DNA of 64,000 nucleotides, taken from contig JAFUST010000055.1 of NCBI GenBank assembly GCA_017467535.1, positions 1 through 64,000 on the forward strand, given 5' to 3'. Source of the stretch: Prevotella sp. (GTDB lineage Bacteria; Bacteroidota; Bacteroidia; Bacteroidales; Bacteroidaceae). Positions within the stretch are counted from its first letter, which is position 1. Each line of letters begins with the position of its first letter. Below the pieces are notes generated by a model. The model had not been told where the DNA came from. It saw nothing but the letters and a program-made list of their open reading frames with translations, and made no database searches. Made by a program: the position numbers and the translations under genes. Positions 35,783-44,421 of this stretch are shown piece by piece.

Positions 35783-35817
35783 AATTAAGAATTAAGAATG
35801 AACGGCCAAGAATTAAC
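35783..35817. repeat. Heptamer array between the divergent lon and methyltransferase promoters
   Basis: In-phase 7-mers: AATTAAG, AATTAAG, AATGAAC, GGCCAAG, AATTAAC. Positions 1-2 and 5 are nearly identical and one is diverged. It lies exactly between the two -7 boxes. Confidence 0.7.
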
Positions 35818-35827
35818 AATTTATTTG

Positions 35828-35835
35828 TATCTTTG
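35828..35835 (+). promoter_or_regulatory. -7 box for the methyltransferase/amidase pair
   Basis: TATCTTTG, a perfect consensus, 21 bp before the ATG at 35857. Confidence 0.65.
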
Positions 35836-35856
35836 CACCCAAATTACGTTTCTCCT

Positions 35857-36528
35857 ATGGCAAATGACTACTTCAGATTCCGCCAATTCGCCGTCCACCA
35901 GTCGCTGTGCGCCATGAAGGTAGGCACCGACGGGACGCTCCTTGGCTGCTGGGCCGAGGGGGGCAGGCGTGTTCTCGACATCGGTACGGGTACCGGTCTG
36001 ATTGCCCTGATGATGGCTCAGCGGTTTCCTGATGCTGGCGTGACAGGCATCGACATCGACGAGGGCGCAGTGCTTCAGGCTTGTCAGAATGTGGCGGAGT
36101 CACCCTTTGCCCGTCGCATCCGTATCGAACGGTGCGACCTGACCGACGAGCAGGGCGAATACGACTGTCTGGTGAGCAATCCGCCTTACTTCGTCGACTC
36201 GCTGGCGAGTCCCGATGCCCGGCGCACGATGGCCCGCCACGCTGACACCTTGTCGTATGCCGCACTGATGTCGCATGGTTGGCGGCTGCTGAGCGACGGG
36301 GGCGTACTGTCGGTTGTCATCCCTTTCGACTGCAAGGCCCGTCTGGAGACGGAAGCCTCATTGGCTGGCTTCTTCAAGACCCGCGAGTGTGCCGTCAAGA
36401 CCACGCCTGCGAAGTCGCCCCGTCGCTACCTGCTGGCCTTTCGCAAACACTCGCAAAAACTGGAGCGAGGCGAACTGGTCATCGGCTCTGAAGCCTACGT
36501 TGAACTAACGAAAGAATTTTACTTATGA
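35857..36528 (+). CDS. tRNA1(Val) A37 N6-methyltransferase-like protein
   Basis: A 223-residue class I SAM methyltransferase of the TrmN6/YfiC type. The SAM loop is VLDIGTGTGLIALMMAQR, followed by the acidic GIDIDEGA. The N6-adenine motif is SNPPYFVDSL. The N-terminal MANDYFRFRQFAVHQSLCAMKVGTDGTLLG is characteristic of this family, which methylates A37 of tRNA-Val. I start at 35857, since the earlier in-frame ATG at 35833 overlaps the promoter. It overlaps the next gene by 4 bp. Confidence 0.9.
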   Translation: MANDYFRFRQFAVHQSLCAMKVGTDGTLLGCWAEGGRRVLDIGTGTGLIALMMAQRFPDAGVTGIDIDEGAVLQACQNVAESPFARRIRIERCDLTDEQGEYDCLVSNPPYFVDSLASPDARRTMARHADTLSYAALMSHGWRLLSDGGVLSVVIPFDCKARLETEASLAGFFKTRECAVKTTPAKSPRRYLLAFRKHSQKLERGELVIGSEAYVELTKEFYL

Positions 36529-37283
36529 ACGTATCACTTCTTCAAATGGATATCGCCTGGGGGAATCCTCAGGAAAACATCTGTCGGGCTGAAAGCCTGA
36601 TGAACCAGCAGACGGCAGACCTCTATGTGCTACCAGAGATGTGGTCAACGGGATATTCAGTTTATCCTGAGGATATTACCGAAAAAGAAGAAACCTCTGC
36701 TGCGCTCCTTTGGATGCAACGGATGGCTGCAGAACGCGCCTGTGCCGTTAGTGGTAGTTTGGCTATCAGAGACGAACAGAATCGCTACTTCAACCGCCAC
36801 TATTTCGTGACGGAAGATAACTTGAATTTCTACGACAAACATCACCTTTTTACCTTCGCTCATGAAGACGTGAACTATCAGGCTGGCGGTGAACATGTCG
36901 TTGTGACGTATGCTGGCCTGCGCTTTCTGCTACTCACGTGCTATGACCTGCGCTTCCCTGTGTGGTCGCGCTATGGACGGGCGGGAGAGTATGACGCCAT
37001 CATCTATGTGGCCAACTGGCCACAGGCGCGGCAGGAGGCCTGGAACACCCTGCTCCGTGCACGGGCCATAGAGAACCAATGCTATGTGGTTGGGGTCAAT
37101 AGGGTAGGACTGGAGCGTAAAACAACTTTCACAGGAGGCTCCGCTGTCATCGACCCATCGGGTCGGCTGTTGGTCTCCTGTGAAAGTCGTATTGGCGCTT
37201 GCTTGGCTTCATTGAGCGTGGATGAGGTCAGAGAGGTGCGCCGGCAGTTCCCTGTGCTCAACGACCGTGATTCTATTTTCTGA
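36525..37283 (+). CDS. Omega-amidase/nitrilase-family hydrolase (YafV-like)
   Basis: A 252-residue carbon-nitrogen hydrolase. The Glu-Lys-Cys triad is visible in YVLPEMWSTGY (Glu about 38), YDKHHLFTFA (Lys about 106) and LLTCYDLRFPVWSR (Cys about 140). The ordering and the short length match YafV/NIT2-type omega-amidases. These hydrolyse 2-oxoglutaramate or 2-oxosuccinamate, repairing products of glutamine or asparagine transamination. Translationally coupled to the methyltransferase (ATGA), and convergent with the GH106 gene, with 11 bp of overlap. Confidence 0.9.
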   Translation: MNVSLLQMDIAWGNPQENICRAESLMNQQTADLYVLPEMWSTGYSVYPEDITEKEETSAALLWMQRMAAERACAVSGSLAIRDEQNRYFNRHYFVTEDNLNFYDKHHLFTFAHEDVNYQAGGEHVVVTYAGLRFLLLTCYDLRFPVWSRYGRAGEYDAIIYVANWPQARQEAWNTLLRARAIENQCYVVGVNRVGLERKTTFTGGSAVIDPSGRLLVSCESRIGACLASLSVDEVREVRRQFPVLNDRDSIF

Positions 37284-39804
37284 TGAGGCGGACGCTCGAG
37301 TTTAGACCGCTGGGCATGGGTTCCCATTGGTCGTAGAGCGTCTTCTTATAGTTGATGTCCACGACATTGATTTCCTCCATCTTGCGCCACTTCACGCCCT
37401 GACGGTCCAGTTCGCTGATGCGGTTGGCCGGCAGGTTAGTCACCTCTATGCGCAATTCATTGTCGCCCACCTTCAAGGCGCCACGAGTGTCGAGCACGAA
37501 GGGTACGCTCCAAGCGCAACCGATGAACTGTCCGTTGATGTAGACGCGAGCGGACTCGCGCACGTCGCCCAGGTCGATTGTCCACGGACCTGACGGGTCT
37601 TCCTTCTTTGACATCTTGAAGTGAGTGGTGTAGACACCAGTGCCCATCGTCACGCGGGTCTGCTCGTCCAAGGTTTCCCAGGTCTGCAGTTTGTCAAGTG
37701 TGTAGGTCTTGTCCACTTTTGGGGTCTCGTCGATGAAGGAGAGTGTCCATGGGCCATTGAGGGTGATAGCAGCAGGACTATTAGTCGTACTAGCCTGACT
37801 ATTGGTACTATTCATCTTGGTGTCGAAGGTCTGCAGGATCATAGACTCGCCGCTGCGCAGGCAGATGTCAATGCCCTCGGCATCGAAGGTGGCGTCGGTG
37901 ATGTCGCCATTGAGCGGATTAAACCACTTGGCAGCCTTGAACGGCACAGTCAACGTCACTTTCTGATGGATGTCGTTAGGCGTCAGATTGGCTATGAAGT
38001 AGTGATAGCCGTTAGCATTCTGACGGCGAATAGCCTTCAGACCGAGCGAAGTCTTCATCGGTTCAGGACGGGCGGCTTTGGCCATTGCCTGGGCATCAAT
38101 GCCGTACATGATATGGGCTCCACGGGCTTTCAGGTCATCAATGTGCTGCTTCACGTTCTCGGGCATCTGACCGCTGCCAGGAATGACCAGACCCTTATAG
38201 CAGGTGCCTGCCTTGGTGACGAGCAAGCCGTCGCGACATGTTACATCCATCAGCAAACGCTCTGAGATGTAGTCGCAGTCGAAGCCGGCGCGGTCAATTT
38301 CAAGGATGGCGTCACGGAACTCGGGCATCAACTTGCCCATGGCGTGGATGGAGAACTGCATCAGGTGCTTGCCTGTGTTCTTCTTCCATGCATCGCGCAC
38401 GGGCAGAAGCACCAGGAAGTCGTTGTCGGGCTGTCCCCATTGCAGGAAACTCTGGCAGCGGGTGACGTAGTCCATGAAGTAGGGTGCATCACGCCAGATG
38501 GAGTTCGTGGGACTCATGTCTATCGAAGCATAGAACTTCCAACCGGGCCACTCGTCGTCCTTTGGCGAGTAGCAGATGCCGTGGAAGAACATGTGATTCA
38601 CGCCGGCGCAGAACATCAGGTCGAGGTCGGGCTTCAGTTGCGACAGGCTGGTGCGGAAGTGCTCGGTCAGCCATGTGAAGGTCTCGCTCGATGTGTAGGG
38701 CTTGCCGCAGACATGCGCAGCAGACGGCGCATACTTGAACATAGAGTAGTCTGAGTCGTTCTTGCGGGTCTTGCCAGGGTCCTGACGCAGTCCCTTGATA
38801 CCCAGATTGGAGAGGCCGAAGCCCTCAATCTCGGGGATATCGACCGCCGCATAGCAGTCAATCAAGTTGGCGGGTGAACCATGCGCCTGGTTGCGGGTGA
38901 TGGCCCCGTGGCTGTGCGCCCAGGCCGTCCATTGGTTGGTGAAGTTCTCCAGCAGCAGGTCGCTCAATGTCTCGCGATAGTCACTCAGTACCTGTGGGTC
39001 GAAGTCTAGCAGTTCCGGCAGATGGTCCTCCAGACGATAGCCGCGACGGGTCTCAAACTCCTTGAGCAGCGAGGGCGTCCACGTGGCCGCCTCCACCTCG
39101 TAGGAGTCGTTGAAGAACGTGTGAGGGTAGGGCGTACGGGTGCGCTCGAAAGCCTGCTCGATGTGCTTCAGGTAGTTAGCCACGGCCGTTCGGTCGAAGT
39201 GGTCGATGACCAGTCCCTCGCCGCCGGGAGCGGCACGCTTAACGCGCATCACGCCGTACTTTGCGTAGAGGGCAATGACGCGCACCTGTCCGTCAGCCTG
39301 AGGATAGGCACGCTGCAGCACAAAACGACTGTTCTTCTGCTCCTTGGCCGGAAGGGTAAGCGTATCGCCCTTGGCCGAAAGCGCATTGGCAGCCTCGCTG
39401 CTCATGGTCGAATCGACGAACACCATGCGCGAAGCACTCTCCTCCAGCGGTACCCAGGGACCGCCGAAAGGCCAGCCCGTGCCGGTAGCCATGTCGAGTT
39501 CAATACCGTTGCGTGAGGCCTGTTCGCTGGTATAGCGCAACATCTCCATCCACCGATTGCTCAGGTAGTCGATATTGTTGGCCTGATTGCCCTGCACGCC
39601 GTATAGCGGAGTGATCTCCACGGCGCCAATGCCGTGGTTGCCGTATTGCTGCAGGTTCCACGCCAGGTTTTCCTTATCGACAGCCGACCCCAGCCACCAC
39701 CAGCGGGCGCCGGGCTTGGCTTCGGTCGTGACGGTGGGCCACGACTGCGCCGACGCCATCATTGAGAAGGCGGCAAACGCCAGAGTTGAAAGTGACTTTC
39801 TCAT
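37273..39804 (-). CDS. Secreted GH106-type alpha-L-rhamnosidase
   Basis: An 843-residue protein with a signal peptide (MRKSLSTLAFAAFSMMASAQ). I start at 39804, just after the upstream stop; a start four codons earlier overlaps that gene. The mature N-terminus ARWWWLGSAVDKENLAWNL followed by GAVEITPLYGVQG is the GH106 signature. A C-terminal GH2-like beta-sandwich (about residues 690-840, including TRVTMGTGVYTTHF and RVYINGQFIG) follows. It probably removes rhamnose from rhamnogalacturonan or other pectic side chains. Tandem with a CE12 esterase gene, which implies a joint role on acetylated rhamnogalacturonan. Confidence 0.85.
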   Translation of the reverse strand: MRKSLSTLAFAAFSMMASAQSWPTVTTEAKPGARWWWLGSAVDKENLAWNLQQYGNHGIGAVEITPLYGVQGNQANNIDYLSNRWMEMLRYTSEQASRNGIELDMATGTGWPFGGPWVPLEESASRMVFVDSTMSSEAANALSAKGDTLTLPAKEQKNSRFVLQRAYPQADGQVRVIALYAKYGVMRVKRAAPGGEGLVIDHFDRTAVANYLKHIEQAFERTRTPYPHTFFNDSYEVEAATWTPSLLKEFETRRGYRLEDHLPELLDFDPQVLSDYRETLSDLLLENFTNQWTAWAHSHGAITRNQAHGSPANLIDCYAAVDIPEIEGFGLSNLGIKGLRQDPGKTRKNDSDYSMFKYAPSAAHVCGKPYTSSETFTWLTEHFRTSLSQLKPDLDLMFCAGVNHMFFHGICYSPKDDEWPGWKFYASIDMSPTNSIWRDAPYFMDYVTRCQSFLQWGQPDNDFLVLLPVRDAWKKNTGKHLMQFSIHAMGKLMPEFRDAILEIDRAGFDCDYISERLLMDVTCRDGLLVTKAGTCYKGLVIPGSGQMPENVKQHIDDLKARGAHIMYGIDAQAMAKAARPEPMKTSLGLKAIRRQNANGYHYFIANLTPNDIHQKVTLTVPFKAAKWFNPLNGDITDATFDAEGIDICLRSGESMILQTFDTKMNSTNSQASTTNSPAAITLNGPWTLSFIDETPKVDKTYTLDKLQTWETLDEQTRVTMGTGVYTTHFKMSKKEDPSGPWTIDLGDVRESARVYINGQFIGCAWSVPFVLDTRGALKVGDNELRIEVTNLPANRISELDRQGVKWRKMEEINVVDINYKKTLYDQWEPMPSGLNSSVRLIRK

Positions 39805-39805
39805 A

Positions 39806-41035
39806 TCAGTTGCCATCGGGTTTAGCGTTTTCTACCAGTCGTGAGGGTGCCCATTGGAAGGTCTTCCAATCATCAGGATGAGCGGGGTCGAAGTCCTGCC
39901 AGTCGGAGCGCAAATACTGTATGAGTGGCAGGCGGAGTTGCTTCATACCCATCACCACACACTTGGCCACCTCGTAGGCACCGTAAGGGTTGAAGTGGGT
40001 GTTGTCAGCCAATTCGCGCCCGTACATCTCTTTGGGATAGTGCACCAGGGCCCGCTTGGAGTCCTCGAAGCCCAGAGTCTCGAATAAGGTTTTCGTCATG
40101 GCGTTCAGGTCGATCACGGGTACACCCTCGCGCTCAGCCACCTCACACATTGCGGCAGGGAAGTCGCCGTGGGTGTTGCGAAGGGTCTTCTTATCGTCGT
40201 TGAAGGCACGGCGCTGTGTGGGCGTGCAGAATACGATCTCGGCTCCCTTTGCGCGCACTTGGTCGACGAATATCTTCAACTGATACTGGTAATGATACCA
40301 CGCCCCGTCGCCAGGTCGCTTCTCCTTCTCGTCGTTATGGCCGAACTCTACGAAGACATAGTCGCCCTTCTTCAATGTCGAGAGAATCTTATCCAGACGG
40401 AACGAACCGATGAACGTGCGGGCAGTAAGACCACTCTCGGCGTGGTTGGAAACAGCCACCTCAGGCCCGAACCAGCGGGTGATCATCTGTCCCCACGATG
40501 CCCAGGGTTCGTTGTTCTGGTCTACCACGGTCGAGTTGCCGCATAGATAGATGGTGGGCACGTCAGCCTTTTCGATGTGGATGCTCTGCACGGCGGGCAG
40601 AGGGCCGTTGAATTCCAACGTCAGACGGTCGTCCCAGGCCAAGTAGTCTTTCTCGCGATCCTTGATCTTTACGCGGGTCTTGTCGTCTATCTGGGGCGAA
40701 CGCTTGTTCACCACAAACTCCACGGTTTGCGTGTCCTTGGCCTTACTGGTCGTGATGTTGTCCATCATCAGTCGGCGACCTTCGGCGCGCACAGTCGTGT
40801 TCGAGTTTTTCTTGCCGCCCAGCACCACTTTCACGCGGTAGTTGCCATCGGGCACCTTCACCGAGAAATAGAAGGGTTCCGTGGGCTTCTTCTTGTCAGG
40901 GGCGGGTAGCAGGTCGTAGCCGTAGCCGTCCTGGTCGTTATACACGGGTTGGGCCTTCGTCAGGTCAAAGTCGAATGTCTGCGCCCAGAGCATCGTCGGG
41001 GCGAGTGCCAAGAGCATGAGTAGTTTCTTTTTCAT
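39806..41035 (-). CDS. Secreted rhamnogalacturonan acetylesterase (CE12, SGNH fold)
   Basis: A 409-residue protein with a signal peptide (ending MLWAQ). The first about 140 residues form a beta domain (FYFSVKVPDGNYRVKVVLGG). The SGNH hydrolase follows, with the block I Ser in IYLCGNSTVVD, Gly in NHAESGLTAR, Asn in FVEFGHNDEK and the catalytic Asp/His pair in ADNTHFNPYGA. This is the CE12 layout that deacetylates rhamnogalacturonan I. It precedes the GH106 gene by one base and has a TACCTTTG box 39 bp upstream, so the two form an operon. Confidence 0.88.
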   Translation of the reverse strand: MKKKLLMLLALAPTMLWAQTFDFDLTKAQPVYNDQDGYGYDLLPAPDKKKPTEPFYFSVKVPDGNYRVKVVLGGKKNSNTTVRAEGRRLMMDNITTSKAKDTQTVEFVVNKRSPQIDDKTRVKIKDREKDYLAWDDRLTLEFNGPLPAVQSIHIEKADVPTIYLCGNSTVVDQNNEPWASWGQMITRWFGPEVAVSNHAESGLTARTFIGSFRLDKILSTLKKGDYVFVEFGHNDEKEKRPGDGAWYHYQYQLKIFVDQVRAKGAEIVFCTPTQRRAFNDDKKTLRNTHGDFPAAMCEVAEREGVPVIDLNAMTKTLFETLGFEDSKRALVHYPKEMYGRELADNTHFNPYGAYEVAKCVVMGMKQLRLPLIQYLRSDWQDFDPAHPDDWKTFQWAPSRLVENAKPDGN

Positions 41036-41074
41036 TTGTTTTTATCAGATTAAGTAGTTATTGTCATTCCTTTG

Positions 41075-41082
41075 CAAAGGTA
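41075..41082 (-). promoter_or_regulatory. -7 box of the CE12/GH106 operon
   Basis: Minus-strand TACCTTTG, a perfect consensus. It lies within a small palindrome, CCTTTGCAAAGG. Confidence 0.65.
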
Positions 41083-41236
41083 CGTAAAAAATCCCTAACG
41101 GCCAAGGCATTCTGCCAATAATTTTCTTAATCCTCCCAAAAATGCCGTTGACAGGTTATCCAGCAAAAAAATATTTGCCCCCATTAAACCAATAGCATCA
41201 TAGGCCGTCAAAAGGGAAAAGCAACGTAACAAACCG

Positions 41237-44200
41237 ATGACACAAAAGCAATTCCTGATACTGCTGACGATGCTCTTGCTGTGCTTGCACCATGCGCTGG
41301 CACAGAAAGATGCTTTGTCGGGTAGGGTGGTGGACAAGGATACGGGACTGGCCATGGACAAGTCGACACTACAACTGTATAGGTTGTCGGGCCGCGACAC
41401 GGTGTTCGTCGCCGGTATGCTCTCCGATGCACAGGGACGCTTCGTGTTCCGCTCGGTTCGCAGCGGTCAGTATCTGCTAAAGGCCAGTTATTTGGGTTAT
41501 CAGGAGCAGCGGCTGCCTGTGATGAAAACCACGGGCCATGAGGCCGCGCTGGGCGACGTGAAGATGGCTGCCGACGCCGTGCTAATTAAGGAGGCGGTGG
41601 TGACGGCAGTTATACCGAAGATGGTAATCAAGGATGACACGGTGGTCTACAACGCCGATGCCTTCCGCGTGCCGGAGGGATCGGTAATAGAGGCGCTGGT
41701 GGAGGCACTGCCAGGCGCAAAGATTGATGACGACGGGGCCATCACTATCAACGGCAAGTCGGTGAAGAAATTCAAACTGGACGGGCGCGACTTCATGACA
41801 GGAAACAATGATGCGGTGATGAAGAATCTGCCCTCCTATGTGGTAGACCAGGTGAAGGCCTACGACGAGAAGAGCGATTTGAGCCGCATGACAGGCATCG
41901 ACGACGGCAACGACGACTTCGTGCTGGAGTTTGTTACGAAGAAGAGTGCGCGCAAGGGTTTGCAGATGAATCCCGACGTGGGCTACGGCACCGATGATCG
42001 CTATGGCATCCGACTGACGGCGATGAAACCCTTCGGTGCGATGCGCTACACTTTCATGGGCAACGCCAACAACGTGAACGACCGAAACTTCACAGGCCGT
42101 GGCGGTCGCGGACGCGGCAACAACAACGGCCAGCGCGAGACGCAGACGGCGGCTCTGGACGTGAGTTATGAGAACAACAAAGACCTGAAGGTGAGCGGAC
42201 GCGTTACCTGGAACCACGGCACGGCCGACAACTGGAGCCGCACGGGGTCGGAAAATTTCGTGGCCACGCGCAGCGGTGCCTTCTCTAACAGCGTCAGCCA
42301 GAGTTACTCGCGCAACAACGGGTGGACAGGCAACATGAACCTGCAGTGGACCATTGACTCGCTGACCACGCTATCGTTCCGTCCGAACGTGAATTTCTCG
42401 ACCAACGATGGGCGCAGTTTTTCGCGCTCCGCATCGTTCAACGCCGACCCCTTCGACAGCGTGGACGATCCGCTGAGCGACGAAGATCAGGCCTACATGG
42501 ACGAACAGGGACTGATAGTGAACAGCCGTCACAACAAGTCGCTGACCTACGGCAGCAGCAGCAACCTGAGTTCGCAGTTGCAACTGTACCGTCGCATCGG
42601 CAGGCGTGGGCGAAATGTGGCCCTGAGCGGCAACATCAACTATCGCGACGGCAAGAACCGCAGCGGCAACCTCTCGGCCGTTCATCTCTACCAGACGAAG
42701 GACCAATGGGGCAACGACTCGACCTATCAGACCAACCGCTACACACAGTCGCCATCGGACAACGTGAGTTATTCGCTGGGCATGACCTACACCGAGCCCC
42801 TCTACTTGTTTCCCGTGAAGCCCGCCGAGCCCGACTCGGTGAGAGGACCCTTTGCGCGGGGCCGGCGCAACAACCGTGGCGTGGGGCTGCAGGGTGTCTT
42901 CCTGCAGTTGAACTATCGCTACAACTACAGTCATCAGAAGAATGATCCGTCGACCTACGACTTCCCCGACTTCACGGACGAAGCCTTCCGGCAGGCGCTG
43001 GAGGACTACCGCGAGTGGACGGCGCTGTTCGGACTGCTGCCCAACCCCTACGAGGACTATCTGTCTACACGACTGAGCCGCTACTCGGAGCGCACGGAGT
43101 ATGGTCACCATGCCGATGTGCAACTGCGCGTGGTGCGCGAGAAATATAATGTGAACGTGGGTGTGAACATCCAGCCCCAGCGCTCGCACTACATCCAGCA
43201 GTATCTGGGACGGCCGGTGGACACCGTGCGCACGGTGACCAACATATCGCCCACACTGAACCTGCGCTACAGGCCCAGCCAGTATGCCAACTTGCAGGTG
43301 ACCTATCGCGGTACCACGCAACAGCCCAACATCACCCAACTGTTGGACATCTACGATGACACCAACCCGCTGAACATCTCGATGGGTAACCCGGGGCTGA
43401 AGCCCTCGTTCACTAACGAACTGGGCACCAACTTTCAGATGCAGCGACAGCCGACTTTCGTGGAAGACAGCCTGGGATTCATGGTGCCAAAAGCCCAGCG
43501 GCATTGGAGTTTCAGTGCCAATGCGAACTTCAGGCGGACGAGCAACTCTGTGGGCAACGTGGTGACCTACGACGAGATGACCGGCGGACGCATCAGCCGC
43601 CCGGAGAACATTGACGGCAACTGGAACACGAGTGCGGGCGCATCGTTCAATATCGCGCTGGACACGCTGAACAGGTGGGACGTGAGTGGCGGAATCAGGG
43701 GTAGTTACAGTCACCACGTGGGCTACGTGAACTTGAACCGCACGGCCGTGCCTGATCGCAACGTGACCCACACCTACAACGTGTCACCGCAGGTGTCGCT
43801 GACCTTCCGCAACAAGTGGCTGAGCGTGTCGCTGAACAGCAATACGACCTACGCTCGCACGGAGAATCGATTGCAGGCATCGCGCAACCTGTCAACCTGG
43901 AACTTCTCATATGGTGGCAATACGAAAATCACCTTCCCGTGGGGCAGCAACCTTTCCACCGACGTGCACATGCACAGCAAGCGTGGCTATAGCGACCAGA
44001 CACTCAACACGAACGAGATGTTGTGGAATGCGCAACTGTCTCACAGTTTCCTGCGTGGCAAGAAACTGACGGTCATGCTGCAATGGTACGACATACTGCA
44101 CCAACAGACCAACTTCTCACGGAACGTGACGGCCAACGGCTGGACGGACCGCGAGGTGAACGCCATCACGTCGTATGCGATGCTGCATGTGAGTTATCGG

Positions 44201-44353
44201 CTGAACTTCTTCGGCGGCAATAACAACGGCGGCGGTCGTAGCCGGGGCGACGATATGGAAGAGGGTGGACGTGAGCGCCGGGGTGGCAATGGTGGTGGCT
44301 TCGGAGGTCGCGGTGGACGAGGCGGAGGTGGCTTTGGTGGAGGTCGGAGATAA
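41237..44353 (+). CDS. Outer-membrane beta-barrel protein with carboxypeptidase-like N-terminal domain
   Basis: A 1038-residue protein: signal peptide (ending HHALAQ), then a CarboxypepD_reg-like domain (LSGRVVDKDTGLAMDKSTLQL, GRFVFRSVRSGQYLLKASYLGY). A plug-like part follows (about residues 120-235, IEALVEALPGAKIDDDGAITINGKSVKKFKLDGRD shortened here), then a long barrel of alternating aromatic strands. It belongs to the TonB-receptor-like OMP_b-brl_3 group rather than true SusC. It ends in a Gly/Arg-rich tail (RGGNGGGFGGRGGRGGGG) instead of the usual terminal aromatic strand. No SusD gene follows. The substrate is unknown. No clear promoter box upstream. Confidence 0.8.
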   Translation: MTQKQFLILLTMLLLCLHHALAQKDALSGRVVDKDTGLAMDKSTLQLYRLSGRDTVFVAGMLSDAQGRFVFRSVRSGQYLLKASYLGYQEQRLPVMKTTGHEAALGDVKMAADAVLIKEAVVTAVIPKMVIKDDTVVYNADAFRVPEGSVIEALVEALPGAKIDDDGAITINGKSVKKFKLDGRDFMTGNNDAVMKNLPSYVVDQVKAYDEKSDLSRMTGIDDGNDDFVLEFVTKKSARKGLQMNPDVGYGTDDRYGIRLTAMKPFGAMRYTFMGNANNVNDRNFTGRGGRGRGNNNGQRETQTAALDVSYENNKDLKVSGRVTWNHGTADNWSRTGSENFVATRSGAFSNSVSQSYSRNNGWTGNMNLQWTIDSLTTLSFRPNVNFSTNDGRSFSRSASFNADPFDSVDDPLSDEDQAYMDEQGLIVNSRHNKSLTYGSSSNLSSQLQLYRRIGRRGRNVALSGNINYRDGKNRSGNLSAVHLYQTKDQWGNDSTYQTNRYTQSPSDNVSYSLGMTYTEPLYLFPVKPAEPDSVRGPFARGRRNNRGVGLQGVFLQLNYRYNYSHQKNDPSTYDFPDFTDEAFRQALEDYREWTALFGLLPNPYEDYLSTRLSRYSERTEYGHHADVQLRVVREKYNVNVGVNIQPQRSHYIQQYLGRPVDTVRTVTNISPTLNLRYRPSQYANLQVTYRGTTQQPNITQLLDIYDDTNPLNISMGNPGLKPSFTNELGTNFQMQRQPTFVEDSLGFMVPKAQRHWSFSANANFRRTSNSVGNVVTYDEMTGGRISRPENIDGNWNTSAGASFNIALDTLNRWDVSGGIRGSYSHHVGYVNLNRTAVPDRNVTHTYNVSPQVSLTFRNKWLSVSLNSNTTYARTENRLQASRNLSTWNFSYGGNTKITFPWGSNLSTDVHMHSKRGYSDQTLNTNEMLWNAQLSHSFLRGKKLTVMLQWYDILHQQTNFSRNVTANGWTDREVNAITSYAMLHVSYRLNFFGGNNNGGGRSRGDDMEEGGRERRGGNGGGFGGRGGRGGGGFGGGRR

Positions 44354-44393
44354 TTTTTATGACCAAATGGCCATGAATGTGCGAATTATTTCG

Positions 44394-44401
44394 TACCTTT
44401 G
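44394..44401 (+). promoter_or_regulatory. ettA: -7 box of ettA promoter
   Basis: TACCTTTG, a perfect consensus, 20 bp before the ATG at 44422. An in-frame ATG at 44377 lies upstream of it and is therefore not used. Confidence 0.7.
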
Positions 44402-44421
44402 TCGCCAAATACAATCTCATT

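Noticed and set aside
36186..36404. Possible small genes overlapping the methyltransferase
   Set aside because: No signal peptide, family motif or promoter, and fully inside a well-supported gene.
41070..41082. CCTTTGCAAAGG palindrome as a specific operator
   Set aside because: The right half is simply the TACCTTTG promoter box of the CE12 operon on the minus strand. A single short palindrome is weak evidence.
41237..44353. SusC of a polysaccharide utilisation locus
   Set aside because: The protein lacks a clear TonB-receptor plug/TonB box and no SusD gene follows, so I call it a barrel protein of the OMP_b-brl_3 type.
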